Part shown: one piece after another, positions 51,157 to 60,384 of the stretch | Layout: each line of letters begins with the position of its first letter | Position numbering within the stretch: position 1 is the first letter of the stretch | NCBI RefSeq assembly: GCF_005876955.1 | Contig: NZ_SSCL01000012.1 | Location: 1 to 64,000 of the forward strand | DNA length: 64,000 nucleotides | DNA from: Sinomonas gamaensis | GTDB lineage: Bacteria; Actinomycetota; Actinomycetes; Actinomycetales; Micrococcaceae | Direction: 5' to 3' | The notes under the pieces: model-generated | Databases searched by the model: none | What the model was told of the DNA's origin: nothing | What the model saw: only the letters and a program-made list of their open reading frames with translations | Program-made: the position numbers and the translations under genes

Positions 51157-52493
51157 CGTGCGTCTCCCGCCAGAGTAGGAACGGAGACCGCGGCGCGGTC
51201 CCCCACTTCGAGCCAGCCCGCGCCGGACGGGAACTCCCATCGTTCGCGCGAGGCTGCGAGCATTTCGGCGCTGGTCCCCGGCAGCTGCGGCGCGAGGTAA
51301 CGGCCGCGCTCAATCCGGACGGGCTCGGCGAAGTGCTCGTGGAGGTGGTCGACGTATTCGATCATGCGGCCCTCCTGGCTTCCCGAAACCGCCGCGAAGT
51401 CGAAGAACGAGAAGTGCTGGACGAGTTCGCACAGGCCCACGCCGCCCGCATGCGGGCAGACCGGGACGCCGAACTTGGCCGCGAGGAGGATGTTCGCGAT
51501 GTTCTCGTTCACACCGGCCACGCGGGTCGAGTCGAGCTGGAGCACGTCGATCGCGCCTGCCTGGAGGAGCTGCTTGAAGACGATGCGGTTGGCTACGGCT
51601 TCTCCGGTGGCAACGCGCACGGGCCCGACTCCCTCACGGATCGCCGCGTGGCCGAGGATGTCGTCCGTGCTGGTTGGTTCCTCGATCCAGTAGGGCTCGA
51701 ATTCGCGGAGCGCGTTGACCCATTCGATCGCCTCGGGCACGTCCCAGCGCTGGTTGGCATCGATGGCGATCGGCAACGAGCCGACGGCCTCGCGGGCGAG
51801 ACGGAGGCGACGGCGGTCGTCGTCCAGGCTTCCGCCGACCTTGAGCTTGATCATCGAGAAACCATCGGCGACGGCCTCGCGGCTCAGGCGCACGAGCTTC
51901 TCGTCGCTGTAGCCGAGCCACCCGGGCGAGGTCGTGTACGCGGGGTAGCCGTCCCTCTGGAGCGAGGCGATCCGCTCGGCCTTGCCCTCCTGCCCGGCCC
52001 GCAGGATGTCGAGCGCCTGGGCGGGCGTGAGCGCGTCCGAGATGTGGGTGAAGTCGACGACGTCGACGATCTCCTCGGGGCTCAACTCGCTGAGGAGGAG
52101 CCAGAGCGGCTTGCCCTCGCGGCGGGCACGGAGGTCCCACAGGGCGCTGATGAGGGAGCCGCACGCCATGTGGCTCACGCCCTTCTCGGGGCCGAGCCAG
52201 CGAAGCTGGGAATCGTGGACGAGTCGACGCGATGCCTCGCCGAGATCGCTCACGAGCTCATTGGCGTCGCGGCCCACGAGCAGGCTCGCGTACGACTCGA
52301 TCGCGCGGACCATGATCTCGTTGCCGCGGCCGCAGGTGAACACGAAGCCGTGGCCCTCTTCGCCTTCGTCCGTGCGGACGATGACGTAGGCGGCCGAGTA
52401 GTCCGGGTCCACGTTGACGGCGTCGGAGCCGTCGAGTTCGAGCGAGGTGGGGAAGCGGATGTCATGTGCCGTGACGGCGGAGATGCGGGACAT
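51153..52493 (-). CDS. fucD: L-fuconate dehydratase-type enolase superfamily enzyme
   Basis: A 446-aa protein that tracks Xanthomonas L-fuconate dehydratase along its whole length, from [26 protein letters not shown] through [13 protein letters not shown] to FVDHLHEHF-type segments. Catalytic and metal residues match with a constant shift: Lys216 and Lys218, Asp245, Glu271, Glu298 and His348. FucD also accepts D-arabinonate and L-galactonate. Here it lies with a 2-keto-3-deoxy-acid dehydratase and a KGSA dehydrogenase, so D-arabinonate is an attractive substrate. ATG 52493 has GAGAGG upstream and a GntR-box in the promoter. Confidence 0.88.
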   Translation of the reverse strand: MSRISAVTAHDIRFPTSLELDGSDAVNVDPDYSAAYVIVRTDEGEEGHGFVFTCGRGNEIMVRAIESYASLLVGRDANELVSDLGEASRRLVHDSQLRWLGPEKGVSHMACGSLISALWDLRARREGKPLWLLLSELSPEEIVDVVDFTHISDALTPAQALDILRAGQEGKAERIASLQRDGYPAYTTSPGWLGYSDEKLVRLSREAVADGFSMIKLKVGGSLDDDRRRLRLAREAVGSLPIAIDANQRWDVPEAIEWVNALREFEPYWIEEPTSTDDILGHAAIREGVGPVRVATGEAVANRIVFKQLLQAGAIDVLQLDSTRVAGVNENIANILLAAKFGVPVCPHAGGVGLCELVQHFSFFDFAAVSGSQEGRMIEYVDHLHEHFAEPVRIERGRYLAPQLPGTSAEMLAASRERWEFPSGAGWLEVGDRAAVSVPTLAGDAR

Positions 52494-52518
52494 GAGGCCT
52501 CTCAAGTTGGGACAAGAA

Positions 52519-52528
52519 TCCTATAGGA
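52519..52528. promoter_or_regulatory. GntR operator upstream of the sugar-acid operon
   Basis: Perfect 10-bp palindrome TCCTATAGGA, 26 bp upstream of the fucD start, between the operon and its GntR gene. A related TCCTATAG occurs in front of the GntR gene itself. Confidence 0.6.
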
Positions 52529-52574
52529 ATTGACAAAACCATATCGAGAACCAACGGGGTGGAGTCAAGTCGCC

Positions 52575-53321
52575 CTAGCGGGCAACGCGCATCCGGGGGC
52601 GACTCGACCGCTCAAGGGCGGCCAGGCCGCCGTCGTTCGTGTAGGCCCGCGCGAAGCGGTCGAAAGAGTTGAAGATATGCCGGCTCATTGCCGCCTCGGC
52701 GCCCGCCCCATCACACGCCCAGATGGCCGCCGCAATCTCCGCGTGCTCCTCTGCGGTGCGATCCCCGCCGATGTCGGCCGGATAGAGGCGGAAGGTGTGC
52801 AGGTGGCAGTGAGTCTGCTCGAAGGCGTGCCGGACCACCGGGTTTCCCGCAGCCTCGAGGATGAGCCCGTGGAACCTCGTGTCGTGGGCGACCAGGAGCT
52901 GCCTCAGGTCGCCGTCTGCACCCACGGACTCCTCGAGCGCGTCGAGCTCGGCCCTGAGGGCGCGCCCCGGATTGGCGAGACGGTCGACGGCGGCCGACCT
53001 CGCCGCCCACGGCTCCACCAGGAGGCGGAACTCGAAGAGCGCCCGCAGTTCTTCGAGGCCGAGCAGCGGGGTGGTGCTGTATCCGCGCCCAGGGCTGGAG
53101 ACCACGAGGTTGTCGCCCTCAAGCCGCTGGAGCGCCTCGCGAACGGGCGTCTGGGAGATCTCGAGGCGCCGCGACACGGCGTCGATGGTGATTCGCTCGT
53201 CAGGCGCGAGTTCGCCCTCGAGGATCATGGCGCGGAGCACTGCGTAGGCCTCCGCCGCTGCCTTCCCGCGGGGAGACTCAGCGGCGGCAGGGGCCGCGGC
53301 AGCGGCGGGTCTAGCCGTCAT
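52575..53321 (-). CDS. GntR/FadR-family regulator with FCD domain
   Basis: A 248-aa protein: an Ala-rich head, then a winged HTH (AYAVLRAMILEGELAPDERITIDAVSRRLEISQTPVREALQRLEGDNLV), then an FCD ligand domain with metal-binding residues in VAHDTRFH, FEQTHCHLH and EEHAEIAAAI. FCD regulators sense sugar acids or carboxylates. It stands just upstream of the FucD operon on the same strand, and matching TCCTATAG sites precede both. Confidence 0.88.
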   Translation of the reverse strand: MTARPAAAAAPAAAESPRGKAAAEAYAVLRAMILEGELAPDERITIDAVSRRLEISQTPVREALQRLEGDNLVVSSPGRGYSTTPLLGLEELRALFEFRLLVEPWAARSAAVDRLANPGRALRAELDALEESVGADGDLRQLLVAHDTRFHGLILEAAGNPVVRHAFEQTHCHLHTFRLYPADIGGDRTAEEHAEIAAAIWACDGAGAEAAMSRHIFNSFDRFARAYTNDGGLAALERSSRPRMRVAR

Positions 53322-53341
53322 TTAAATATGATCGCACGCTT

Positions 53342-53349
53342 TCCTATAG
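53342..53349. promoter_or_regulatory. GntR operator upstream of the gntR gene
   Basis: TCCTATAG, an eight-base match to the perfect operator at 52519-52528, located about 20 bp upstream of the GntR start. It suggests autoregulation. Confidence 0.45.
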
Positions 53350-54834
53350 CTAAGGAGCGATGGTGGTGGCCACAGCGTCAGTACGGTTGGCAGTGTTGCC
53401 GTCGTTCGCCCGCACCGACATCGACACGAACTGGCTTCCAGCGGAGGCCAGCCCCTCGTAGTCACCGACGAAGAAGCCTTCGGCGTTCGGTGCAGTCAGC
53501 ATGTCGAAGGGACCATAGAGGTGCGTCTCGTTGCCGAACGACGCTCCCCCTGCCGGGGCGGAAGTGAACCAGTAGTCAGTTGGCAGACTGGACGTATTCC
53601 CCGCAGCAAGGTTCCTGAAGTCGTAGTAGGTGACCCCGACCGTGCCCGCGGAGCTGACCCGCACGCTCGGCGTGAACGCGGGCTGGCCGGTCGGAGTGTT
53701 GACCCGGGCCGGAGCCGACCAGGTGGCACCGCCGTCGGACGACGTGGAGATCGCCACCTGGTCGTAGGCGAACCCAGTGAAACGGGCATCCTGCCAGACC
53801 ACGTACAACTGTCCGGTCGCGGGGTCGATGGCCGGTTCGGGGATGTCGTCGCCAGTCCGGATGGTCGCTCCGGTGTTCGGGTCAGTCACACCAACGCTGT
53901 CAAGCTCCGCAATGATCTGGGGCGTGCTCCACGTGGCTCCCCCGTCCGCGGACTTCACGAAGGCGACGTTGAGTCCATGCAGCTGCCCGAGCCCATTCGG
54001 GCCGCTGCCGAGAATGAGATCGAAGAAGTCGTACAGGGTCCCCGTCCGCGGGTCCACGACGATCTGGTTGCCAATCGTCTGCTGCCGGTTCGCCGTCTGA
54101 ACGATCGTCGTCGCGGCGCTCCACGTACGGCCCCCGTCAGTGGTCTTTGCGAACAGCGCCGGTCCGCTGAATGCCGCCGCATGCACGTCCGCTTGCGGGT
54201 TCCCATTGGGTGACACCAGCCGGTCCCACACCGCATAGGCGGTCCCGGCGATGACCGGATCGGCGGTCACCGACTCCTTGTCGTTGAAGAACTGCGAGCT
54301 GAGATCCTCCTTGAGCAGGCTGAGCCTCCCCCACGTCTTCCCGCCATCGGACGATGTCGCTGCCGCCACCGCGTTGTCCGGTCCAACTCCGTTGAACGAG
54401 ATCGACACCGAGTACGCGGTGCCGTCAGGGCCGAAGGAGACCCACGGGTCGGAGGCGCGGTCGTAGTGTGAGAGCCCGCCGGGCGCGCACGCGCTGAACG
54501 GCTGTGTCGTCTCGTTCCACGTCTTGCCGCCGTTCGTCGAGTAGCCCGCGACAAGGCCGTGGGAGCCGCCGTCGGACCAGCGGTCCTGCTGCCACACGCC
54601 GACGATGTTCTTGGTGTTCGTGGGGTTCACGGCGACCCAAGGTTCCACCTCCGCGTTGACGTAGTTGACGGCACCGGGGGCGCTCCCGAGCGTGCACCCC
54701 GCGTAGGGACTGGGGCCGCTGGCGGTGACGGGCGGGGCGAACGTTCCGGCGGACGCTGCCCCGGCCAGGTTGAGCATCAGGGCCGCGGGCAACAGTGCCA
54801 GCAGCGCCATGCGGGGGGTGGCTTTCCGTTCCAT
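53350..54834 (-). CDS. secreted Asp-box (sialidase-fold) protein
   Basis: A 494-aa secreted protein; signal peptide (MALLALLPAALMLNLAGAASA). Five Asp-box motifs (STNGGKTW, SSDGGKTW, TTDGGRTW, SADGGATW, SSDGGATW) mark a six-bladed sialidase-type beta-propeller. The catalytic Arg triad and FRIP motif of true sialidases are not evident, so enzymatic activity is doubtful. The ATG at 54834 is preceded by AGGAGA. It is divergent from the importer operon. Confidence 0.8.
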   Translation of the reverse strand: MERKATPRMALLALLPAALMLNLAGAASAGTFAPPVTASGPSPYAGCTLGSAPGAVNYVNAEVEPWVAVNPTNTKNIVGVWQQDRWSDGGSHGLVAGYSTNGGKTWNETTQPFSACAPGGLSHYDRASDPWVSFGPDGTAYSVSISFNGVGPDNAVAAATSSDGGKTWGRLSLLKEDLSSQFFNDKESVTADPVIAGTAYAVWDRLVSPNGNPQADVHAAAFSGPALFAKTTDGGRTWSAATTIVQTANRQQTIGNQIVVDPRTGTLYDFFDLILGSGPNGLGQLHGLNVAFVKSADGGATWSTPQIIAELDSVGVTDPNTGATIRTGDDIPEPAIDPATGQLYVVWQDARFTGFAYDQVAISTSSDGGATWSAPARVNTPTGQPAFTPSVRVSSAGTVGVTYYDFRNLAAGNTSSLPTDYWFTSAPAGGASFGNETHLYGPFDMLTAPNAEGFFVGDYEGLASAGSQFVSMSVRANDGNTANRTDAVATTIAP

Positions 54835-55047
54835 CGGATTCTCCTGGGGGTGGAGGCTGAGGATTCTGGGTGGAAAAAAGATCCCGCCAAGAGGCATGCA
54901 GCACAAGGCCCGGCAGCGTCGAGTTCGTCGACCCCCAGACCCGGACAGGAGCAGGCGAGCTGTACGTTTCAAGTGCAACGGCTTGGGTAGGCACTTCACG
55001 ATAGGACGACACGCACCGCGGACCCGAGATCACGGGAGGAATCGGCC

Positions 55048-56022
55048 ATGGATCGAATCGAGATCGCCGGACGCAGCCTGACGAGGCGCGGGGTGCTCAG
55101 CTTGGGGCTTGGAACTCTTGGCGCGGGAGTGATGGCAGCCTGTTCGAATACGCCATCGCTGCCGCCGTCATCCGGCTCGGCGAGCGCTGGCGGCGCCTCG
55201 GGCTCGGTCATCGACCTGGCCGCCTACGACGCGGTCCTCGCCAAAGGGGCTGTGGCGGATGCGTCGCTCGTCGAGGCCAACTCGTGGGCCAAGGCCATCA
55301 AGGCACGCGGGGTCATCAACCGCGGCGGCACGGACACGTCCTCGCTGTTCTCATTGCGGGACCCTGCAACCGGAAAGGTCGCTGGCTTCGATGCCGGAAT
55401 CTCCCAACTCCTCGCGAAGTACATTACGGGCCAGCCGAAGGAGAACCTCAGCCAGGTCACCGTGGATACGCGCGAGACGCTCCTCCAGAACCAGTCGGTG
55501 GACCTCATCATTGCCACCTACTCGATTACGCCTGCGCGACAGCAGAAAGTCGACTTCGCTGGCCCCTATTACGAGTCCAAATCGGCCATCCTCGTGAAAT
55601 CGACCACGACCAACATCAATTCGGTCGATGACCTCGCAGGCAAGAACGTCGCTACTCAGGCGGCGAGCACCGGCGTCGCACTCCTGCAGAAATACGCGCC
55701 GAAGGCGAACGTCCAGACTTTCGACGACAACCCGAAATGCCTCGCAGCTGTCCAGCAGGGGCGCGTCGACGCCTACGTGATCGACCAGTCGATCCTGCTC
55801 TCGGACGTGGCCAAGAACAAGGACGTCAAACTCGTCGGCGACCCGTTCGGCAACTCGGATCCGTATGGGATCGGGCTTCACAAGGGAACGGACGCGCTCG
55901 CCTTCGTCAACACTTGGCTGAAGGCGATGGAGGCCGACGGGACTTGGGCCGCGCTCTGGAAAGCCACCGTCGGTCAGGTGGTCAAGTCCGAGCCTCCTAC
56001 CCCACCGGCCATCGCTTCCTGA
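55048..56022 (+). CDS. amino-acid ABC transporter substrate-binding lipoprotein (GluB-like)
   Basis: A 324-aa SBP_bac_3 family protein. The N-terminus has a twin-arginine signal (TRRGVLSLG) and a lipobox (MAAC, Cys32), so it is probably a Tat-exported lipoprotein. Binding-domain elements: FDAGISQLLAKYI, TRETLLQNQSVDLIIATYSITPARQQKVDFAGPYYES and DAYVIDQSILL. The last matches glutamate binders, so glutamate or aspartate is the likely ligand. GGGAGGA precedes the ATG. Confidence 0.87.
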   Translation: MDRIEIAGRSLTRRGVLSLGLGTLGAGVMAACSNTPSLPPSSGSASAGGASGSVIDLAAYDAVLAKGAVADASLVEANSWAKAIKARGVINRGGTDTSSLFSLRDPATGKVAGFDAGISQLLAKYITGQPKENLSQVTVDTRETLLQNQSVDLIIATYSITPARQQKVDFAGPYYESKSAILVKSTTTNINSVDDLAGKNVATQAASTGVALLQKYAPKANVQTFDDNPKCLAAVQQGRVDAYVIDQSILLSDVAKNKDVKLVGDPFGNSDPYGIGLHKGTDALAFVNTWLKAMEADGTWAALWKATVGQVVKSEPPTPPAIAS

Positions 56023-56029
56023 TCCGGTC

Positions 56030-56677
56030 ATGCAGGAGCTGTTCACCACCTATTTCGCCGAGCTGCTCGCCGGATTGTGGATGACCGCGAGGCTCACGGC
56101 GGTGAGCTTCTTGGGGTCGCTCGTGGTGGGGACGATCGCGGCAGCATTCCGGATCAGCCCGATCGTCCCGCTTCGGGCGGTCGGGAGGCTGTACGTCGAG
56201 CTGTTCGTCAACATTCCCCTCATCAGCCTCCTCGTCATCGTGACATTCGGGCTCCCTGACGTGGGGGTGACGTTCGATCTGTTCACGTGCGCGGCCGTGT
56301 CGATGGTGCTCTTGGGCGGCGCGTTCACCTGTGAGGCCATCCGCACGGGCGTGAATGCAGTCTCCGTGGGGCAGATCGAGGCGGCCCGCTCCATCGGCCT
56401 CGACTTCTTCGGCGTCCTGCGGCACGTCCTGTTTCCCCAGGCCTATCGGAGTGTCGTCCAACCGCTCGTCAATGTGTTCATCGGAATCCTGCTGAGCTCC
56501 TCCCTCGCCGGCGTCATCGGCGTGAAAGACCTCACCCTGCAGGTGTCCGAGATCAACAACCAAGCAGCCCTCGGCCTCACGGCCTACATGATCGCAGCCT
56601 TCGCCTACGTCATCATTTCGCTGCTCGCAGGCTGGGCCGGGGCGCGCCTCGAGAAGCGGTGGAGGGTTCAGCGGTGA
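56030..56677 (+). CDS. amino-acid ABC transporter permease (GluC-like)
   Basis: A 215-aa HisM-type permease: five helices, with the EAA loop EAARSIGLDFFGVLRHVLFPQA contacting the ATPase and FVNIPLISLL near residue 60. It starts 8 bp after the binding-protein stop and overlaps the second permease (GTGA). Confidence 0.88.
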   Translation: MQELFTTYFAELLAGLWMTARLTAVSFLGSLVVGTIAAAFRISPIVPLRAVGRLYVELFVNIPLISLLVIVTFGLPDVGVTFDLFTCAAVSMVLLGGAFTCEAIRTGVNAVSVGQIEAARSIGLDFFGVLRHVLFPQAYRSVVQPLVNVFIGILLSSSLAGVIGVKDLTLQVSEINNQAALGLTAYMIAAFAYVIISLLAGWAGARLEKRWRVQR

Positions 56678-57531
56678 GCACTCAGGAGCACATCTTCGAC
56701 GCGGCAGGACCCCGCGCGCGACGCACGATCCGAATAGTGACGGTGTTGAGCGGGCTGGCAATTGCCGCCGTCGTCGTCCTGGTGATCCTGCGGTTCAGCG
56801 CCGCCGGGCAGCTTGCTGCCGACCGCTGGGCCGAGTTCACCCAGTGGCCCTACATCCAATTCCTCCTCGCCGGTCTCGGCAACACGGCAGTTGCGGCAGC
56901 GGTTGCGGCCCTCTTCGCAATCCCGACAGCGCTTCTCATGGCGCTGGCCCGCACGTCCCACCGGGCATGGCTCCGGCGCCCGGCAACCGCGTATATCGAG
57001 TTCTTCCGCTCAGTCCCGCTGCTGCTCGTCGTCTACATCTTTGTGAGCGGGCTGCCGACCTATGGGATCAACCCCGACATCTTCTGGAAACTCGTCATCC
57101 CCATCGCGCTCTGCAGTTCCGGCGTCATGGCGGAGATCTTCCGCGCCGGAATCCTCGCCCTCCCAGCGGGGCAAGTCGAAGCGGCCCTGAGCATCGGCCT
57201 GCTGCACTCCCAGGCCACGCGGTACGTCGTGCTGCCGCAGGCCGTTCGCATCGTTGTCCCATCGATGGTGGCCCAACTCGTGGTCCTGCTCAAGGACACG
57301 ACCCTCGGCTACGCGGTCAGCTATCCGGAACTCATGAAGACGGCGAACAACCTCACCGCCTACACGAACCACCTCATCCAGACCTACCTCGTGATCGGGG
57401 TCGTCTACGTGGTGACCAACATCCTCATCTCGCATTTCGCGCGGTACCTCGAAGCACGGATTTCCGGTCGCACAGCTCGAACTGGCCGCGCAGAGGAACA
57501 GCGGGAGGCCATGCCCGCGGCGATCGGCTGA
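56674..57531 (+). CDS. amino-acid ABC transporter permease (GluD-like)
   Basis: A 285-aa permease of the same family with a longer charged N-terminus, typical of GluD. EAA loop: EAALSIGLLHSQATRYVVLPQA; FFRSVPLLLVVYIFVSGLP in the middle. The GTG at 56674 overlaps the previous stop and has GGAGGG upstream. No ATPase gene (GluA) is in this cluster or window, so one must be supplied from elsewhere. It converges on the YqeY gene with a 3-bp gap. Confidence 0.88.
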   Translation: MSTQEHIFDAAGPRARRTIRIVTVLSGLAIAAVVVLVILRFSAAGQLAADRWAEFTQWPYIQFLLAGLGNTAVAAAVAALFAIPTALLMALARTSHRAWLRRPATAYIEFFRSVPLLLVVYIFVSGLPTYGINPDIFWKLVIPIALCSSGVMAEIFRAGILALPAGQVEAALSIGLLHSQATRYVVLPQAVRIVVPSMVAQLVVLLKDTTLGYAVSYPELMKTANNLTAYTNHLIQTYLVIGVVYVVTNILISHFARYLEARISGRTARTGRAEEQREAMPAAIG

Positions 57532-57534
57532 CCT

Positions 57535-57996
57535 CTACGCGAGCTTGGCCCGGACGATCTCGCTCACCGCCTTCCCATCGAAGCGGCCCGCGACCTCGGC
57601 GGTGACCGGCTTCATCACCTGGCCCATCTGCCGCATGCTCAGCTCCAGGCCCGCCTCCTTGAGACCGGCGATCACGTTGTCGACGATCGCCTCGACCTCC
57701 TCTCGGGAGAGGGCCTTCGGCAGGTACGCCTCTATGACCATGGCCTCGGCGAGCTCGCGGTCGGCGCGGTCCTTCTCGCCGGCGTCAGCATAGATCGAGG
57801 CAGTTTCGCGGCGCTTGGCCGCCTCCTTCTGCAGCAGGGACGTCAGCTGGGCGTCGTCGAGGGTCACCGGAGTCTTGCCGGACTTCTCGCGCGTCTCGAT
57901 CTCGCCGAGGACGCTCCTCACAGTCTGGAGCGACACGCGGTCGCCGTCCTTCATGTGCTTCACGACGTCCTGCTGCAGCTGTTCCTTGAGGGACAT
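57535..57996 (-). CDS. GatB/YqeY domain-containing protein
   Basis: A 153-aa stand-alone YqeY protein: KEQLQQDVVKHMKDGDRVSLQTVRSVLGEI, IYADAGEKDRADRELAEAMVIEAYLP and MGQVMKPVTAEVAGRFDGKAVSEIV. It resembles the tail domain of GatB amidotransferase that recognises tRNA, but free forms have no settled function. ATG at 57996; the frame continues upstream without family similarity. Confidence 0.88.
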   Translation of the reverse strand: MSLKEQLQQDVVKHMKDGDRVSLQTVRSVLGEIETREKSGKTPVTLDDAQLTSLLQKEAAKRRETASIYADAGEKDRADRELAEAMVIEAYLPKALSREEVEAIVDNVIAGLKEAGLELSMRQMGQVMKPVTAEVAGRFDGKAVSEIVRAKLA

Positions 57997-58039
57997 TTCG
58001 TTGCCTTCTTCCGTCTCAGCCGATTCGCCTGCGCGCGCA

Positions 58040-58384
58040 TCAGGGTCGGGCCGTCTCCTCTTCGAGGACCTCGACGTCGCACCCGAAGAACATGATGTCG
58101 TTCCAATCGTCTGGCATCGGCTGCACGGGACGCACGCCCAGGATGCCGAGCCATTCGGGGAGCTGGCTGGGGTAGTCGAGACCGAAGACCGCTCCTTGTG
58201 CGTTCCTCCCGGAGAAGACTGCCGCCACCTCATCGTGCCGACAGATCACGCCCTTCCACCTGCGGCCATGCCGCCGATGCCTCAGTGAATGGACTTCCAG
58301 CCAGAGCCGCTGGTCCGGGCCCAGCTCCTTCGCGACTTTTTCGAGGCGGCCCCGCAGATTCTTGGCTTCGCGTTTGTCGATCAT
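58040..58384 (-). CDS. hypothetical protein
   Basis: A 114-aa basic protein with a helical N-terminus (KREAKNLRGRLEKVAKEL) and a beta-rich part (KGVICRHDEVAAVFSG, AVFGLDYPSQLPEWLGIL, DIMFFGCDVEVLEEE). Family not recognised. A G-rich ribosome binding site precedes the ATG at 58384. It lies between YqeY and the NCS1 permease on the same strand. Confidence 0.55.
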   Translation of the reverse strand: MIDKREAKNLRGRLEKVAKELGPDQRLWLEVHSLRHRRHGRRWKGVICRHDEVAAVFSGRNAQGAVFGLDYPSQLPEWLGILGVRPVQPMPDDWNDIMFFGCDVEVLEEETARP

Positions 58385-58485
58385 GTTCCCCCCAACGCCG
58401 TTCAGGTGTTGCCCCCAAAGCGACCCTGCCACACATCTGCGCGCCGCAGACCGAGGACTCGCCAGACACTGGCCCGCGGCTTGCC

Positions 58486-59928
58486 TCACGCGATGGGGGC
58501 GTGCTCCTCGCCTCTGCGGGCGTCAGTTTCACGGTCGACGGCGTCAGCTGGGAACGGGCGGTGGGTCGCCTTGGCCCAGGGGTAGTAGATGGCCGCGGTC
58601 ACGGCGATGCCGACGATCCACGAGATGTCCATACCGCCGAGAAGCTTGGTGATCGGCCCCGTGTAGAGCGACTGCGAGAGGAACGGGATCTGCACGAGGA
58701 TCCCAACTGCGTAGGAAGTGAGCGCCACCTTGTTCCACCGGCCGTACCGACCGTCCGGGTTGTAAAGGGCCGCGACGTCAATACGGTCGCGCGAGATCTT
58801 GTAGTAGTCGATCAAATTGATCACGGACCACGGCGTGAACACCATCAGCAGCAGCAGGATGAAGTTCTTGAAGAGGTTGAGGAAATCCGCGGACGCCGCA
58901 AGCGCCACGACCACACTCACGGCGATGACGGCAAGGACCGCGAACACCCGGGCGGATGGCTTGACGCTCGAGCGCCGCGTGAACGCCGTCGAGATCGTCA
59001 CCGAGCACATGAACGAGCCGTAGGCATTCAGGCAGTTCACCGTCAGCTTGCCGGTCACAATCATGACGTAGACCGCGAACGCGAGGAGACCACCGCCCGC
59101 GAGATTGCCCATGTACCCCACCTGGTTGGCGAGGAAGCTGCCGCCGAGCCCGGCGGAAGAGAGGCCCCCCGCGAGCGCGCCGATCGTCATGGCGCACTGG
59201 GCCCCGATCGTGGAGCCCGCGAACGTGCACCAGAAGGTGCGCCTCTCGCTGGTCTGCTGGGGAAGGTAGCGCGAGTAGTCGGCAACATACGGGCCGAAGG
59301 TGAGCTGCCATCCCGCGGCGACGGAGACGGCCACGAGGAACGTCGAGAGCTCGAACGGCTTGACGAAGACCGCGTGGGACACGTCGTAGCGGGTGAAGAT
59401 GGAGACCGTCAGATAGGCGAAGCCCAGCAGTCCGAGCACGGTGGCCACACGGCCGAGGGCGTGGATGTACCGGTAGCCAAGGATGGCCAGCACCGCCGTG
59501 GCCGCGCCGAAGATCAGGATGCCGATGCTGCGGTTGTCCGTGCCGATGATGAGGTTGATGGCCTCGCCCGAGAGCACCGTGCCCGTCGCGGCGAAGCCCA
59601 CGTACATGAGGATCACGAAGACGAGCGGGATCACGGCTCCGAGGACGCCGAACTGGGCGCGGCTCGAGATCATCTGTGGGAGGCCGAGCTTGGGCCCTTG
59701 GGCGGAGTGCAGCGCCATGACCGCGCCGCCGAGGAGATTCCCGACGAGCAGGCCGACGATGGCCCAGAATGCGTCGGCTCCGAAGACGACCGCGAGGGCT
59801 CCGTCCACGATGGCCGTGATCTGCGCGTTCGCGCCGAACCACAGCGTGAACTGATCCCGCGGCCGCCCGTGGCGTTCGCTGGCGGGAACTCTGTCGATGG
59901 ATCGGATCTCGATGGCTGATGCCGCCAT
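58486..59928 (-). CDS. NCS1-family purine/cytosine permease-like transporter
   Basis: A 480-aa, 12-helix transporter of the NCS1/CodB group: QFTLWFGANAQITAIVDGALAVVFGA (first helix), SRAQFGVLGAVIPLVFVILMY, and the FGPYVADYSRYLP segment typical of this family. It imports a nucleobase or related compound with a cation. A TAGGAGAG site precedes the ATG. No cytosine-degradation genes are adjacent. Confidence 0.88.
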   Translation of the reverse strand: MAASAIEIRSIDRVPASERHGRPRDQFTLWFGANAQITAIVDGALAVVFGADAFWAIVGLLVGNLLGGAVMALHSAQGPKLGLPQMISSRAQFGVLGAVIPLVFVILMYVGFAATGTVLSGEAINLIIGTDNRSIGILIFGAATAVLAILGYRYIHALGRVATVLGLLGFAYLTVSIFTRYDVSHAVFVKPFELSTFLVAVSVAAGWQLTFGPYVADYSRYLPQQTSERRTFWCTFAGSTIGAQCAMTIGALAGGLSSAGLGGSFLANQVGYMGNLAGGGLLAFAVYVMIVTGKLTVNCLNAYGSFMCSVTISTAFTRRSSVKPSARVFAVLAVIAVSVVVALAASADFLNLFKNFILLLLMVFTPWSVINLIDYYKISRDRIDVAALYNPDGRYGRWNKVALTSYAVGILVQIPFLSQSLYTGPITKLLGGMDISWIVGIAVTAAIYYPWAKATHRPFPADAVDRETDARRGEEHAPIA

Positions 59929-60035
59929 GCCGCTCTCCTATGAGTCGAAAGGTGTGGGTCCATTTCACGGCACCGCTCGCGGGTCTTGGTGGCATGGGAC
60001 ACATATGACATCCGGTATCCCAGACCGGGTTCTCG

Positions 60036-60179
60036 ATGCTTCACCTGAGATTCACGGTGCCCTTCTCTGACCCGGCTCCGCCCAGGCTCGCACGGGCCCT
60101 CAACGCCGTCCTCAATCTCGACTTGGACGAGGAGGCCGTGCGCCTCATCCGCCGGGAGATCCAGGAAGGCCTGCGTTGA
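60036..60179 (+). CDS. possible 47-aa small protein
   Basis: An open frame of 47 codons encodes a short hydrophobic head and an amphipathic acidic helix (LDLDEEAVRLIRREIQEGL). It is in an otherwise empty stretch ahead of the phosphoesterase gene. No ribosome binding site is obvious and no homologue is recalled, so it may be chance. Confidence 0.3.
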   Translation: MLHLRFTVPFSDPAPPRLARALNAVLNLDLDEEAVRLIRREIQEGLR

Positions 60180-60384
60180 CGCTGTTCCCCCTGAGTTCAG
60201 CGAACGATCACAGGCCCTTCACAGGAACGTAAGGCTCGGCCACGAGGCTTGCAGGGCCGGGATCCGGCCCTCGCGCAATTGCGTCCCTCAAGCCACCGGG
60301 GGGAGAGCCTCCCCGGACACACCATGGAAAACCTCGCCCGCACGCGCCCTCAAGGCGCTTTGGGCCGAGAAGAGGAGAACCGCA

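Noticed and set aside
58198-59919. 573-codon plus-strand frame opposite the NCS1 permease
   Set aside because: Antisense shadow; the minus strand has 12 clear helices and NCS1 motifs.
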